Assembly: GCA_963575645.1 (NCBI GenBank) | Contig: OY754465.1 | Location: 37,707,501-37,771,500 of the forward strand | Source: Xanthostigma xanthostigma | Taxonomy: Eukaryota; Arthropoda; Insecta; Raphidioptera; Raphidiidae | DNA length: 64,000 nucleotides | Direction: 5' to 3' | Shown: piece by piece, positions 10,347 through 19,088 of the stretch | How positions within the stretch are numbered: the first letter of the stretch is position 1 | How the letters are laid out: each line of letters begins with the position of its first letter | The notes under the pieces: generated by a model | Databases searched by the model: none | What the model saw: the letters and a program-made list of their open reading frames with translations, nothing else | What the model was told of the DNA's origin: nothing | Translations under genes and position numbers: made by a program

Positions 10347-10776
10347 AAGACCGCACACACTTATCCAGCACGAATCTGCAACCTAAACGATCATACTAGA
10401 CCAACACAAACCATCCCGGACCAGCACACACCAGCCTGGACCAGCAACTTTTAGTGCAGGTTCTGTGTAGAGTGTAGACATTTTGCAGTTTTTAAATAAT
10501 GATTATGCAACATGGACGTGTGTAGTTCGGTAGAAGAATTTTTTATTTTGACGATGTTGTGTGAAGAAGAGATAGAGGAAGAAGCCAGGAATATAAATAA
10601 TCAATGTTCATTCAATAACAGAAATTGCAAGCGATTGACTGACGGTCGCTGCTGGTTGTTGGTTGCAGGTGCTGGTCTATTGTATGTCACTCCGTTAAAT
10701 AACATGACTACAGTCACGAACAGGTTTTCCTAATCCGTGGTGTGCTGGTCCGTGATGGATACGGGTACACGGTCTT
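10347..10776. mobile_element. PIF/Harbinger deletion derivative A, 430 bp
   Basis: Inverted ends start AAGACCG and are flanked by TTA on both sides (10344-10346, 10777-10779), the target used by PIF/Harbinger. Subterminal regions carry repeated ccagcac/gtgctgg motifs on both ends, as expected for transposase-binding sites. Inside is the start of a transposase-like frame. The rest of the transposase is missing, so this is non-autonomous. Confidence 0.75.
10512..10630 (+). pseudogene. PIF/Harbinger transposase N-terminus, truncated
   Basis: The frame starts MDVCSSVEEFFILTM and continues with a glutamate-rich run (CEEEIEEEAR). This is the style of the first 30-40 residues of PIF/Harbinger transposases, before the catalytic DDE domain, which is absent. 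After about residue 40 the frame runs into the right terminal repeat. The call leans on the element ends around it. Confidence 0.5.
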
Positions 10777-10779
10777 TTA

Positions 10780-11450
10780 AGCAAATAACACGTCAGAACA
10801 TTCTTGAGTCTTGACCCAACGTCAAATGTTTACCTTGCACAGGTATTTCAAATAACAAATGTTTTTTGCCGTACTCATTCACGACCAGATGGTTTCAAGA
10901 AAAGAAAATGTGCTTCAAGGAGAATGTTTCTTTAATACTTAAAATATAATAGAAAAACTTTAGAAAACGAAACGCGCATGTACAGTATTTTCTTACATAA
11001 CTAATACAAAAAATAACAGACTTACTTTGGAACAAGGGTTTGTTTACAACTAAACACTCTTTTAACATTTGAATAGTTCAAATAAACGAAATTAAATTTA
11101 TTTGGCCATTTGTATGTAAATACGCATAAATCAGGAAATTACTGAATTTGCATCGTGCCAAGTTTCCCTTTTATTATCGAAAATAAAAAATATTACAGGA
11201 AATTCCGCCAGTAAATGTAAAGTTTGCGTGTTGATTAGTTTTAGATTTTTTTATATATTAAGTATAATTTTCTGAGAAAAATGTTATTTTAGTATTTATT
11301 GACTTTTGTAACATTAATGGAATAGAGAGCGGCTATTTCGCAAAGCTAAATTTTATGATTGATTGTTTTTTTAGATGTACATTACATATATATGTATATA
11401 ATATATTCTGTGATAAAATCGTAGAGGTGCAGAATTTTTTTATTCATACA
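10780..11450. other. Intergenic, nothing recognised
   Basis: AT-rich, without a shared repeat or protein-like frame. Confidence 0.35.
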
Positions 11451-11451
11451 A

Positions 11452-11540
11452 AATAGTCCAGTCAAAAGACAAATTTTAAGTTATTTATAATTCGCATAGA
11501 GCTGAACATTGGTACAGGTTATAAGTACACTATTACATTC
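11452..11540. mobile_element. One terminal arm of MITE family M1
   Basis: The sequence atagtccagtcaaaa followed by ataattcgcatagagctga and attggtacaggtt matches the arm of the complete palindromic MITE at 61068-61258. Only one arm is present. It abuts the truncated end of the left F-box copy, so it may be the terminus of a larger element that carries the F-box palindrome. Confidence 0.7.
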
Positions 11541-11782
11541 ATGTCCAGCGGCGCCAACATATCAGTTGCGGTCGAAGTTCGCACTACGTCGTGAGTGACG
11601 CGGTAGACCAAGCTGCGGCGATCCTCGATCTCGACGCGTCCCCTCCTCCTCAAGGTCCTGTCGAAGCGGCATAGGCGGTTCCATCGGCGATTCACGACGG
11701 CGGCGGCAAGCAAGGTCCGGGTATCCAAAAGCCGTAGAATCGGCAGAGCGACCTCAATCGGTAACAGCGAGATGATATCCAT
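11519..11782 (-). CDS. F-box protein, left copy, truncated (87 aa)
   Basis: Starts at ATG 11782 (MDIISLLPIE). I prefer this to upstream starts because a TATA box and initiator place the RNA start at about 11832, and the context acaaATGG is good. Residues 6-42 form an F-box (LPIEVALPILRLLDTRTL then VVNRRWNRLCRFD), the domain that binds Skp1 in SCF ubiquitin ligases. No substrate-binding repeat follows. After DMN (residue 82) the frame leaves the duplicated arm and ends in the adjoining MITE arm with VIVYL. The gene is clearly richer in GC than its surroundings. It probably lacks a working C-terminus. Confidence 0.6.
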   Translation of the reverse strand: MDIISLLPIEVALPILRLLDTRTLLAAAVVNRRWNRLCRFDRTLRRRGRVEIEDRRSLVYRVTHDVVRTSTATDMLAPLDMNVIVYL

Positions 11783-11829
11783 TTGTTGCTTTAAGAGAAA
11801 GATGTTTCTTGAACAGCAGCAAAGTGTAT

Positions 11830-11863
11830 AATGACTTACGTTGACTAAGCCACGTCTTTTATA
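11830..11863 (-). promoter_or_regulatory. TATA box and initiator of left F-box copy
   Basis: TATAAAAG (minus strand, 11863-11856) is followed 31 bases later by a TCATT initiator whose A is at 11832. This is the standard insect core-promoter spacing. The leader to the ATG is about 50 bases. Confidence 0.65.
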
Positions 11864-11992
11864 TTCTATGCACAGGTCAAAAAGTTGCGCCTCAATGATT
11901 TCTGACCTGTGTCGGACAAAAAACATTTTTTATGGTTCACTGAACACAAGACAAAAAACAATGAAGCGCAACTTTTTGACCTGTGCTTAGGA

Positions 11993-12026
11993 TATAAAAG
12001 ACGTGGCTAGATCAGCGTAAGTCATT
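11993..12026 (+). promoter_or_regulatory. TATA box and initiator of right F-box copy
   Basis: TATAAAAG at 11993-12000 and a TCATT initiator with its A at 12024 (31 bases on) mirror the left copy exactly. The two promoters face away from each other, 130 bases apart. Confidence 0.7.
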
Positions 12027-12073
12027 ATACACTTTGCTGCTGTTCAAAAAACATCGTTCTCTTAAAGCAACAA

Positions 12074-12520
12074 ATGTATATCATCTCGCAGTTACCGATT
12101 GAGTACGCTCTACCGATTCTTCGGCTTTTGGATACCCGGACTTTGCTTGCCGCCGCCGTCGTGAATCGCCGATGGAACCGCCTATGCCGCTTCGACAGTA
12201 CCCTGAGGAGGAGGGGCCACGTCGAGATCGAGGAGCGCCGCAGCTTGGTCTACCGCGTCACCCACGACGTAGTGCGAACTTCGACCGCAACCGATATGTT
12301 GGCGCCGTTGGACATGAACTCACGAACGCCGGACAGGAGTCTCGTTCCAAAAGGCCTTCTGCATCTTCCAGCGCTGGCACCGCCGAGGCGCAGGCAAGGA
12401 CCGCCGACTTCGAGGGCATTTGTTGCACCGTCGTCGATGCGCCCGAGCTCCAAGTCCTCGAAGAAGACGACGAGGCTACAATGCGGAGTACAGCCTACTT
12501 TCTCTAGGCTACGATTTTAG
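12074..12520 (+). CDS. F-box protein, right copy (148 aa)
   Basis: The ATG at 12074 (MYIISQLPIE) lies 50 bases after the inferred start site. The F-box spans residues 6-42 and ends in VVNRRWNRLCRFD; it is expected to dock on Skp1. Residues 43-82 (EERRSLVYRVTHDVVRTSTA...) are shared with the left copy. Beyond DMN the frame turns Pro/Ser/Arg-rich and low in complexity. The alternative frame ending at 12507 reads more like protein (GICCTVVDAPELQVLEEDDE), so a frameshift soon after residue 82 is possible. No LRR, WD40 or other partner domain is visible. GC-rich codon use contrasts with the AT-rich flanks and suggests transfer or carriage by a mobile element. Confidence 0.6.
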   Translation: MYIISQLPIEYALPILRLLDTRTLLAAAVVNRRWNRLCRFDSTLRRRGHVEIEERRSLVYRVTHDVVRTSTATDMLAPLDMNSRTPDRSLVPKGLLHLPALAPPRRRQGPPTSRAFVAPSSMRPSSKSSKKTTRLQCGVQPTFSRLRF

Positions 12521-12734
12521 TTGTAAAATATTTAGTTTAAGATATTAGTTGTATACATAATATTATTTTTATGTACATGTATTTTTTATGGTTTAATAGT
12601 ATAAATAATAAATATTTATTACAATAAAAATGTGTTTCATTACTTACTATCCTTCTGTCATGTATTGCACAATTAAAAAAATGCTTAAAACCAAATAAAT
12701 AGTAAAATCCAAAAAACATTTTTATGATTTATTT

Positions 12735-12832
12735 TTTCAAGAAAGTTTTGTTAAAAACTTTTTTCTAAATAATTTTATAGTTTCGGAAATATTTTGAAAA
12801 TAAAAAACTCAGCTGTTCTTTGGTTCTGTAGA
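12735..12832 (-). repeat. Dispersed repeat R1, inverted fragment
   Basis: On the minus strand this reads like 676-790: aaagaacagctgag, then caaaatatttccgaaact, then aactttcttgaaaaaat. Confidence 0.7.
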
Positions 12833-14089
12833 TCTGTCAGAAAGTAATTAGTTAACCGTTACCCGCGTTTCCGCACGCGATAACAGAAATTTTATTATCT
12901 TTATTATACCATAAAAAATCTTAATATTTGTGAAATTAAAATGGTCCCGTCATGTCACCCAATTGACTGTAATTTTTTGTTTTATATTATAAATAAATGA
13001 CTCATGCATGTAAGTTTGCCAAGTGAAAACTTGACACTTTCTTAAATCTCACTTATTTTTTCGGCAAAGCCGGCAAATTCATTTGTTCTTTATATCAAAC
13101 TTGGCCCTTTTTTCACATTTATGTTTTACTTGAAAAAAAATAGCAATATGGGTAAAGTTACCGGTTCTTGACCACATAAATATAGTTCATTTTTGTATGT
13201 TTAGATTAATACATATTTAAAAAAATATATATAATGTTAAACATAGCGTTAACAGGAAATTTTTAATTGAGCCAATCGGTTTATCGATCGCAGTCAATGC
13301 TCACAGACTTAAAATAAGTGAATCATAAACAATTTGATCGACCGATTTAACAATAGTCACTCATGCAACTAAATTAAAAGTTGCCTGTCAGCACCGGGTT
13401 TTATTATTTTATATTTTTAGTTTTGTATTTTAATTTGCAAGTTTGATTTACAGATCTGTTGCCTGATGATTACCGGTAAAATACTTCAGGAAGAAGTGAT
13501 ATAATTTTTTAAATTGACCCATTTGTTGTTGAGGTTAGAGAAAGTAAAATTTTGTGCTTTAGGTATTTCGCTGTCGAAACAAAAATCCACTCGAACGAAT
13601 CCGGATCGGAAAGGTTCTTAATAACTGTCAGTTTGCATCTTACAGGGAGCTAAAAATAAAATTGCAACTGGAAAAAAGATATTATTTTTTGTGCTGTGAT
13701 TGCTAATATTATTGACATACGTCTTAATAATATCCCACGAGAAATAATGGAGAATGTTTCTGTGCCGTTAACGTAGATATTGGAGCTGTTTGTATACAGA
13801 TTTAAGTATGATTCTATACACAGAGGAGAACTCTTGTGATCGTGCAAAAATTCCATTTTGATATGCTCATTTATAACGTGCTGAACTACTCATGTGTAAG
13901 GAAGAATGTTACATCTAAGATCACACATATTGTTGCGCACGTCTGCCGCCACTGGTATTAGTAGAACATAGGTTGAAGAGTTTTTATTACAAGCAGGTAG
14001 AGAAGGGTTTCGAACGTTCGACAAAAAGCTAGAATAGGTACCCCACGCATATAAATAGACCGCGTCTGCAGTTTACAGGTCATACACAG
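12833..14089. other. Intergenic, nothing recognised
   Basis: No gene or shared repeat seen. A tataaatag box at 14050-14058 (cgcatataaatagaccg) lies just outside the Harbinger element and could be a promoter, but no exon follows it. Confidence 0.35.
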
Positions 14090-14316
14090 TTAAGGTATGA
14101 TTCCGAATGCGACCGCAGACTGCAAACCACAGACCGCAGACTGCACACTGCAGCGGCAGACCGCAGGCGGCAGTAATGATATCCATATTTTTCTATTAAA
14201 TGCATTCGGAGCGCGGCGGCACTGTCGCCTGCCGTCGTAGCTTGCCGCGACTGCAGACCGCACCACTGCTCCTGAACCAGTAGTGTCGCCGACTGCATAA
14301 GTGACAACACGTAAAA

Positions 14317-14397
14317 ATGAGTTTTTCGGGCGCCGACGAGGAAAAACTGATTAATTTGGTGGCTAAATATCCAGTTATTTATGACACAGGCCACGCT
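14317..14397 (+). pseudogene. MADF-domain protein N-terminus, truncated
   Basis: Twenty-seven codons starting MSFSGADEEKLINLVAKYPV resemble the first helix of a MADF DNA-binding domain (pattern E-L-I-x-L-V-x-K-Y-P-x-L-Y-D). In PIF/Harbinger elements a Myb/SANT/MADF protein acts with the transposase in DNA binding. Coding is cut at YDTGHA by the deletion and meets a stop two codons later. Confidence 0.7.
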
Positions 14398-14613
14398 ATT
14401 TAAACGGCAATAGCTTCTGAATATTTTTTCGTCACTTAACAAATGCTTTTTAATCAACATTGAATAACTTCCTTCATCTGGTCTATTTCTGAATAAAGGC
14501 ATCGTGAGCTTTCTTCTTTTTCTGGTATACAGTAACAAAAAGTCATCGTCATCTTCCTCTTCCAACAAAAGGCTCAAAATAGTACCGGGAACGTCAAAAT
14601 CGTCCGTCATCAT
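14398..14613 (-). pseudogene. PIF/Harbinger transposase N-terminus, truncated
   Basis: Seventy-two codons start MMTDDFDVPGT, pass through an acidic run and RKRRKLTMPLFRNRPDEGSY, and end at FRSYCRLN. The pattern R-x-x-E-G-x-Y-x-x-L, then F-x-x-Y-x-R-L, is typical upstream of the DDE_Tnp_4 catalytic domain. The catalytic domain itself is deleted, so no activity is expected. Confidence 0.75.
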
Positions 14614-15473
14614 TCACGGAAAAACCGACTGCCGCCGAATTCTGTCGCTGCATTCTACATTGGTCCAACCGCAGGCAACAGCACGTTTGCGGTTGCCGTC
14701 TGCAGCCTGCAGTTGCAGTCGGTTGCTGCAGCCGCCTTCGGAATCATACCTTTAATGACTAAGACGGTATAGTGTTAACATACAGTGTTGTTCGGTCGCC
14801 TGACATTAATCATTGAGTTCAGATATAAATTTTCTAGAGCACTTAGATAAATATTTCTTGTATACAATTCGGGTGTAAGCTTTTAGAAACTGCCATTTTG
14901 TTAATTAAAAAAGTTTCGATTTAGTCCTAGATTTAATATTAAACTAAAGACTTTTCTTCGTTTGGTTGATTTTGGATGAACCAGCACAATGTTATGATGA
15001 TCACCGCAAAGCACTACTTGTGAGAGGGGTGCAACAAAGATAACTATAATCACAACATGGATTAGCGTCTGAATAGAACTCTTCAAATAAATAAAATTAT
15101 CTACCAATTTTTTCAGACTATATATTAACAAAAATTATAAAAAGTATAATTCAATAATTCTATAGATGACGTTCCGGTCCGGATTTTGAGCTTCTTCAGA
15201 AATAATCTAAAAAATATAAAAAATTATTAGTATCTACGTTTTTACTCCAGTAAATAAGCCGGGAAATACTATACAATTCGGAAAAGTGGTGGAACAGCTC
15301 CGATTTCAAAAATTCCTTATTTCCTTGATTCCTTAGACCCTCATGAACATTCATCACCAGTAACCTTCGCCTCACTCCGAAAATTGGAAAAAGTAGGGTG
15401 GTCTTAACCCTCTCAAAAGCACCTGCCAGTGAAACAGTGGAAAAAAATTTTGAAAAATAAAAATTTTGTCTTA

Positions 15474-15812
15474 CAGACCTCGAATTCGTAATCAGCGACC
15501 TCGAAAACCCCCAAGAGACGATTTTTAAGACAAAATATTATTTTTTACTGTTTTTTTCATTGCAGTGACGACTGGGGGTGGTTTTGAGGGGTTGGAACTA
15601 CCCTTACTTGATTACAGACCTCGAATTCGTAATCAGCGACTTCGAAAACCCCAGAGAGACGATTTTTAAGACAAAATATTATTTTTTACTGTTTTTTTTC
15701 ATTACAGTGACGACTGGGGGTGGTTTTGAGGGGTTGGAACTACCCTTGCTTGATTACAGACCTCAGATTCGTAATCAACGACCTCGAAAACTCCCGAGAG
15801 CCGATTTTTAAG
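15474..15812 (+). repeat. 142-bp tandem repeat in the foldback loop
   Basis: About 2.4 copies of a unit containing gtgacgactgggggtggttt and cagacctcgaattcgtaatc; full units start near 15565 and 15707. The motif gggggtggtttt...gaggggttgga is shared with the foldback at 33043-33629. Confidence 0.8.
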
Positions 15813-16029
15813 ACAAAATTGTTATTTTTCAAAATTTTTTCCACTGTTTCACTTGCGGGTGCTTTTGAGAGGGTTAAAAGCACCCTACTTTTTCCAATTT
15901 TCGGAGTGAGGCGGAGATTAGTGGTGATGAATGTTCCTGAGGGTCTAAGGAATCAAGGAAAAAAGAATTTTTGAAATCGGAGCTCTTCCACCACTTTTCC
16001 AGATTTTCCGGGTTATTTACTGGACTATT

Positions 16030-16230
16030 TCTAATAGAATTGAGTTTGAATTTTTTTTTAATTAACGAAGTATTAATGAAAATTAATATTTATATATATA
16101 TTTTGTTTTTAATGAATTTATCTTTATTTTTAGGTATACTTAGATATCCAGGACTACTTATTAAAAATTGATTATCAATTTTTCATTAATATTTCGTTAA
16201 TTAAAAAAAAAAAAACTTAATTCTATTAGA
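16030..16230. mobile_element. MITE inserted in the foldback right arm
   Basis: Inverted arms of about 58 bases begin CTAATAGAATT on the left and end AATTCTATTAG on the right, with ttaattaacgaa near the inner part of each arm. Removing it restores the continuity of the foldback arm (atttactgga... to ...gtagatactaat), which shows it is a later insertion. Confidence 0.75.
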
Positions 16231-16400
16231 AAACAAGTAGATACTAATTAATTTTCATATATTTTAGGTTATTTCTAAAGATGCTACAAATCCGAACCGA
16301 AACGTCATTTATTGATATATATTTTTTATAATTTTTGTTAATAGTCTGAAAAAATTGATCTATAATTTAATTTATTTGAAAACATGATTATAACTTCGTT

Positions 16401-17659
16401 CTAATATTTTGTTTTAAACTTGGTGAAGTCAAGTTAAAAAAAATAAAATAGCTCTGTAATTATTAGCTTTGTAAAATAAATTAAATTACTTTTGAAAAAA
16501 ATATTAAAACTACCCCTACCCTCTTAAGGGAAATAATATAAATAAGGAGGTGTGCACGGGGGGAGTTCTCCAAAATCGTGTGTGGGAGAGTGTTTGTGCA
16601 ATGGGGAATTATTGTTCTGAGAAAGTTATGGTGGGGATGTTTTTGTAGGAATTAATTTCCTGGAGTATTTTATTACGGGATTTTTTTCAACTGGGGATTT
16701 GTTTTTGGATTTTTTTGTTGAGGTTTTTTTTGTAGGGATGAATTTCCTGGGATATTTAGGGGCCTAGTCAAAAACTTGCTCTCGATGAATCCAGTACTCT
16801 CCTAATAAAGAGTCTCAATACTATGCCACTCACTCGGTATATAGTTTTACAATAAATGGCGCACTGAACATACATCTGTGATTTTATTCTTATGTCTTCT
16901 TAAGAATTCTGAGAATAATGCCTGTTTTTATTCATACAAGATGCTATACACTGCCGAGAACAATTTTCCAGATGTAAAAGTATTCACGCCTTCAGGGAGT
17001 CGGCTTGAATTTTTTATCATTTTTCTAGACAAGTGAAATGTGTATGTCATTGCACCTTTAGTTGTGTAATCATTGTCAGGGCTGGGAGTATTTTATAAAT
17101 AAATGTACAGCGTAATTACTTATTATCTGCTAAAGTGTTAAACAATATTTTGAGAAATGAAGTTATATATCTGGCGTGATTTTTGGTTCGCAACAGTAAT
17201 TAACACACTTTTGTTACGTTACAATATCTTATCTTAACTTTCACATGGCGAGAGAAATAGAAATTTGTGGTTGAAATGATGGAGTAGTTACGCTTTCAGT
17301 GAGAAAGGAATTGGCTAAAAAAAAAGACTTTTGTCTTTGAAATTACATAGACGTATAAACGCAAAGTTTCAAATCAATAAGATATAAGTAGGTTAAAATT
17401 GGAATACCACTTACCTTAACTGTCGTATACTTACCTACTTCCATATCCTTTAATCTATATTAATTATACTTACCTTACCTTAGTGCTAATAACTCTACGT
17501 TGATGCACTAGTTTTTTTATTCTCTTATTTTTCTTCTTTCTTTTTTGTTTATATATTGTATTTTTTTTCTTTTGTATTTTCTATACTAAATAAAAAAAAT
17601 GGAATACAATATTAGCGCAGTGCAGTTAATATAAAGCTTGTAAAATAATTGTCTTTTTA
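16401..17659. other. Intergenic, G-rich purine-skewed patch
   Basis: Between about 16540 and 16760 the plus strand is strongly enriched in G and T with many ggggat/gggat runs. Elsewhere AT-rich. No gene was recognised. Confidence 0.35.
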
Positions 17660-17686
17660 GGCGCGATTAGCGTAAGCTAAAGCGCC
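17660..17686. repeat. Hairpin before the satellite-bearing element
   Basis: GGCGC, then TTAGC gtaa GCTAA, then GCGCC folds into a near-perfect 10-pair stem. It sits about 45 bases outside the left inverted arm. A Helitron-type terminal hairpin was considered, but no CTRR end follows. Confidence 0.6.
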
Positions 17687-17730
17687 TTATATTATGTACT
17701 CGCTTTGTCTGTGAATCTGTGAGTCACGCT

Positions 17731-18120
17731 TTTTGTATCCAGCGTACAGCCCAAACGCCTTAACCGATTTTAAAAAACTTTTTTTCGTTCGATTCGTCTC
17801 CGGGTAACTTAAATCCTAACGTCGCCCGATTTTTGAATTTTTACCCCAGAGGGGAGCAATTTAGAAAAAACGAAGTTTTTTGCTTATAACTCACTCAATT
17901 TAAATCAGATCGGTTCGAAACCTGTCTTAAACGAAAGAGGAGAAAATTTTACATAAATTTCGTACAACAGAATTTGCCAAAACAGGTTTTTTATACAAAT
18001 TTATTTAGAAATAAATTCAATTTGATATAATCGATGGCAAACATCTTTCGGTTATCTCTCTCTGTTGCACGGTTTAATATGGTAATATAAAGACTACGTT
18101 TGTTCTGTTTTAAAATAAAA
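17731..18120 (+). repeat. Left inverted arm of the satellite-bearing unit
   Basis: Contains gtacagcccaaacgccttaa, an agaggggagcaattt segment and aacatctttcggttatctct. Each has its mirror image in 24099-24487. Confidence 0.9.
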
Positions 18121-18491
18121 CGATTGCATTTGTTCAACCAGTGGGAGTATATGCTCAAGTAATTCAAGAATTACAAGGCGCGAAATTTTACGTCATATAC
18201 CCCGGTGTTTTGTTTGAAAATCGGTGTATATACAATTATATTTAAGGACACTTGGAGAATAATATAGTATAACTTAATTTACTTATTCTAAGAAAAAAAT
18301 AACAGTTGAAAATAATGAAACACAGAAAGGAAAATATAATTTTAATAATTTCATGGTTCTCTATGTAATATGTTATTGTGTCATGCAAAAATTAAACCTA
18401 ACTAACATCTTCAGAACAAAAGAACAACAGATTTTTTTTCAAAATATTTCTGAAATTATGAGTTTAGAAGAAAAATTTCATAACTTTCTTG

Positions 18492-18903
18492 TAAAAACAG
18501 ATAGAAAAATAAACCGTTATGAAAAGTACCCAATTATTATATAAAAACAACTTTATAACATATATGTGCCGACTTTAGCTCAAAGAATTTTTTACAAAAC
18601 TTTCTTTAAAATAAAATAATAAAACATTATAAAAAGTACACCATTATTATATAAAAAACAACGATGGCATGTATCTCTTTTGCGCATGCGCCGATTTTTC
18701 CCAAAAATTATACAAAACTCTTGTAAAAATAGATCGAATAATAAACAGTTATGAAAAGTATACCATTGTTATATACAAACAACTTTATAACTTATACCTC
18801 TTCTGCGCATGCGCCGACTTTCCCTCAAAAAACATTTTACAAAACTTTCTTGTAAAGTAGAATAATAAAACATTATAAAAAGTACACCATTATTATATAA
18901 AAA
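18492..18903 (+). repeat. R1-related tandem repeat, about 3.5 units
   Basis: Units of roughly 105-125 bases repeat aactttcttgtaaaaat, aagtacaccattattatata and ctgcgcatgcgccga with insertions and deletions. This is the R1 family (676-1060), locally duplicated. Its right part resumes at 23703 after the satellite. Confidence 0.7.
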
Positions 18904-18905
18904 AA

Positions 18906-19088
18906 TTGGATGTCTGTAAAGTCGGTTTACAGACGATAGTTTTACGTGATAACGTATTCCGCTCGAATATCATATTTAATAATACATTACTGCGCTCTCG
19001 CTTGCGCGCACAGGGTCAGGCGGAACGTTACACTTTTTCGTGCGTGCAGCTGGTGTTTCATCAATTTATAAGACGTTATCACGTCAAA
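18906..19088 (+). repeat. Dispersed repeat R2, copy 1
   Basis: Runs from ttggatgtctgtaaagtcgg to acgttatcacgtcaaaaa. The internal motif acgtgataacgt near its left and its mirror acgttatcacgt at its right end form an inverted pair. Copy 2 is at 52733-52927. The satellite begins directly after its right end. Confidence 0.8.

Larger units (their letters stand above)
11540..12322. repeat. Inverted duplication of an F-box gene and promoter
   Basis: The left arm (about 11540-11896) and right arm (about 11958-12322) are reverse complements with scattered differences. They cover the F-box coding part, 5' leader, TATA box and a segment ending aaaagttgcgc. The loop is about 60 bases. Coding and promoter signals are preserved in both arms. 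Confidence 0.9.
14093..14751. mobile_element. PIF/Harbinger deletion derivative B, 659 bp
   Basis: Inverted ends AGGTATGATTCCGAA are flanked by TTA at 14090-14092 and 14752-14754. Both subterminal regions are dense in GC-rich tgcag/ctgca motifs such as accgcagactgca, likely transposase-binding sites. Inside are the opposed N-termini of the two proteins this superfamily encodes, joined head to head by an internal deletion at 14397/14398. Confidence 0.88.
15050..16400. mobile_element. Large foldback element F2
   Basis: Nested inverted arms are visible at several levels. The outer pair is 15060-15290 and about 16005-16375 (for example attttttcagactatatatt against its mirror near 16345). The inner pair is 15280-15470 and 15815-16010 (ggtggaacagctccgatttc mirrored at gaaatcggagctcttccacc). 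The loop holds a 142-bp tandem repeat, and a 200-bp MITE interrupts the right arm. No open frame of note. Confidence 0.8.

Noticed and set aside
11783-11926. Longer N-terminus for the left F-box protein
   Set aside because: The TATA box and initiator place the RNA start downstream of the upstream ATG, and the right copy has no matching extension.
17660-17700. Helitron 3' terminus
   Set aside because: The hairpin is good but no CTRR end follows at the right distance, and the TC start was not found.
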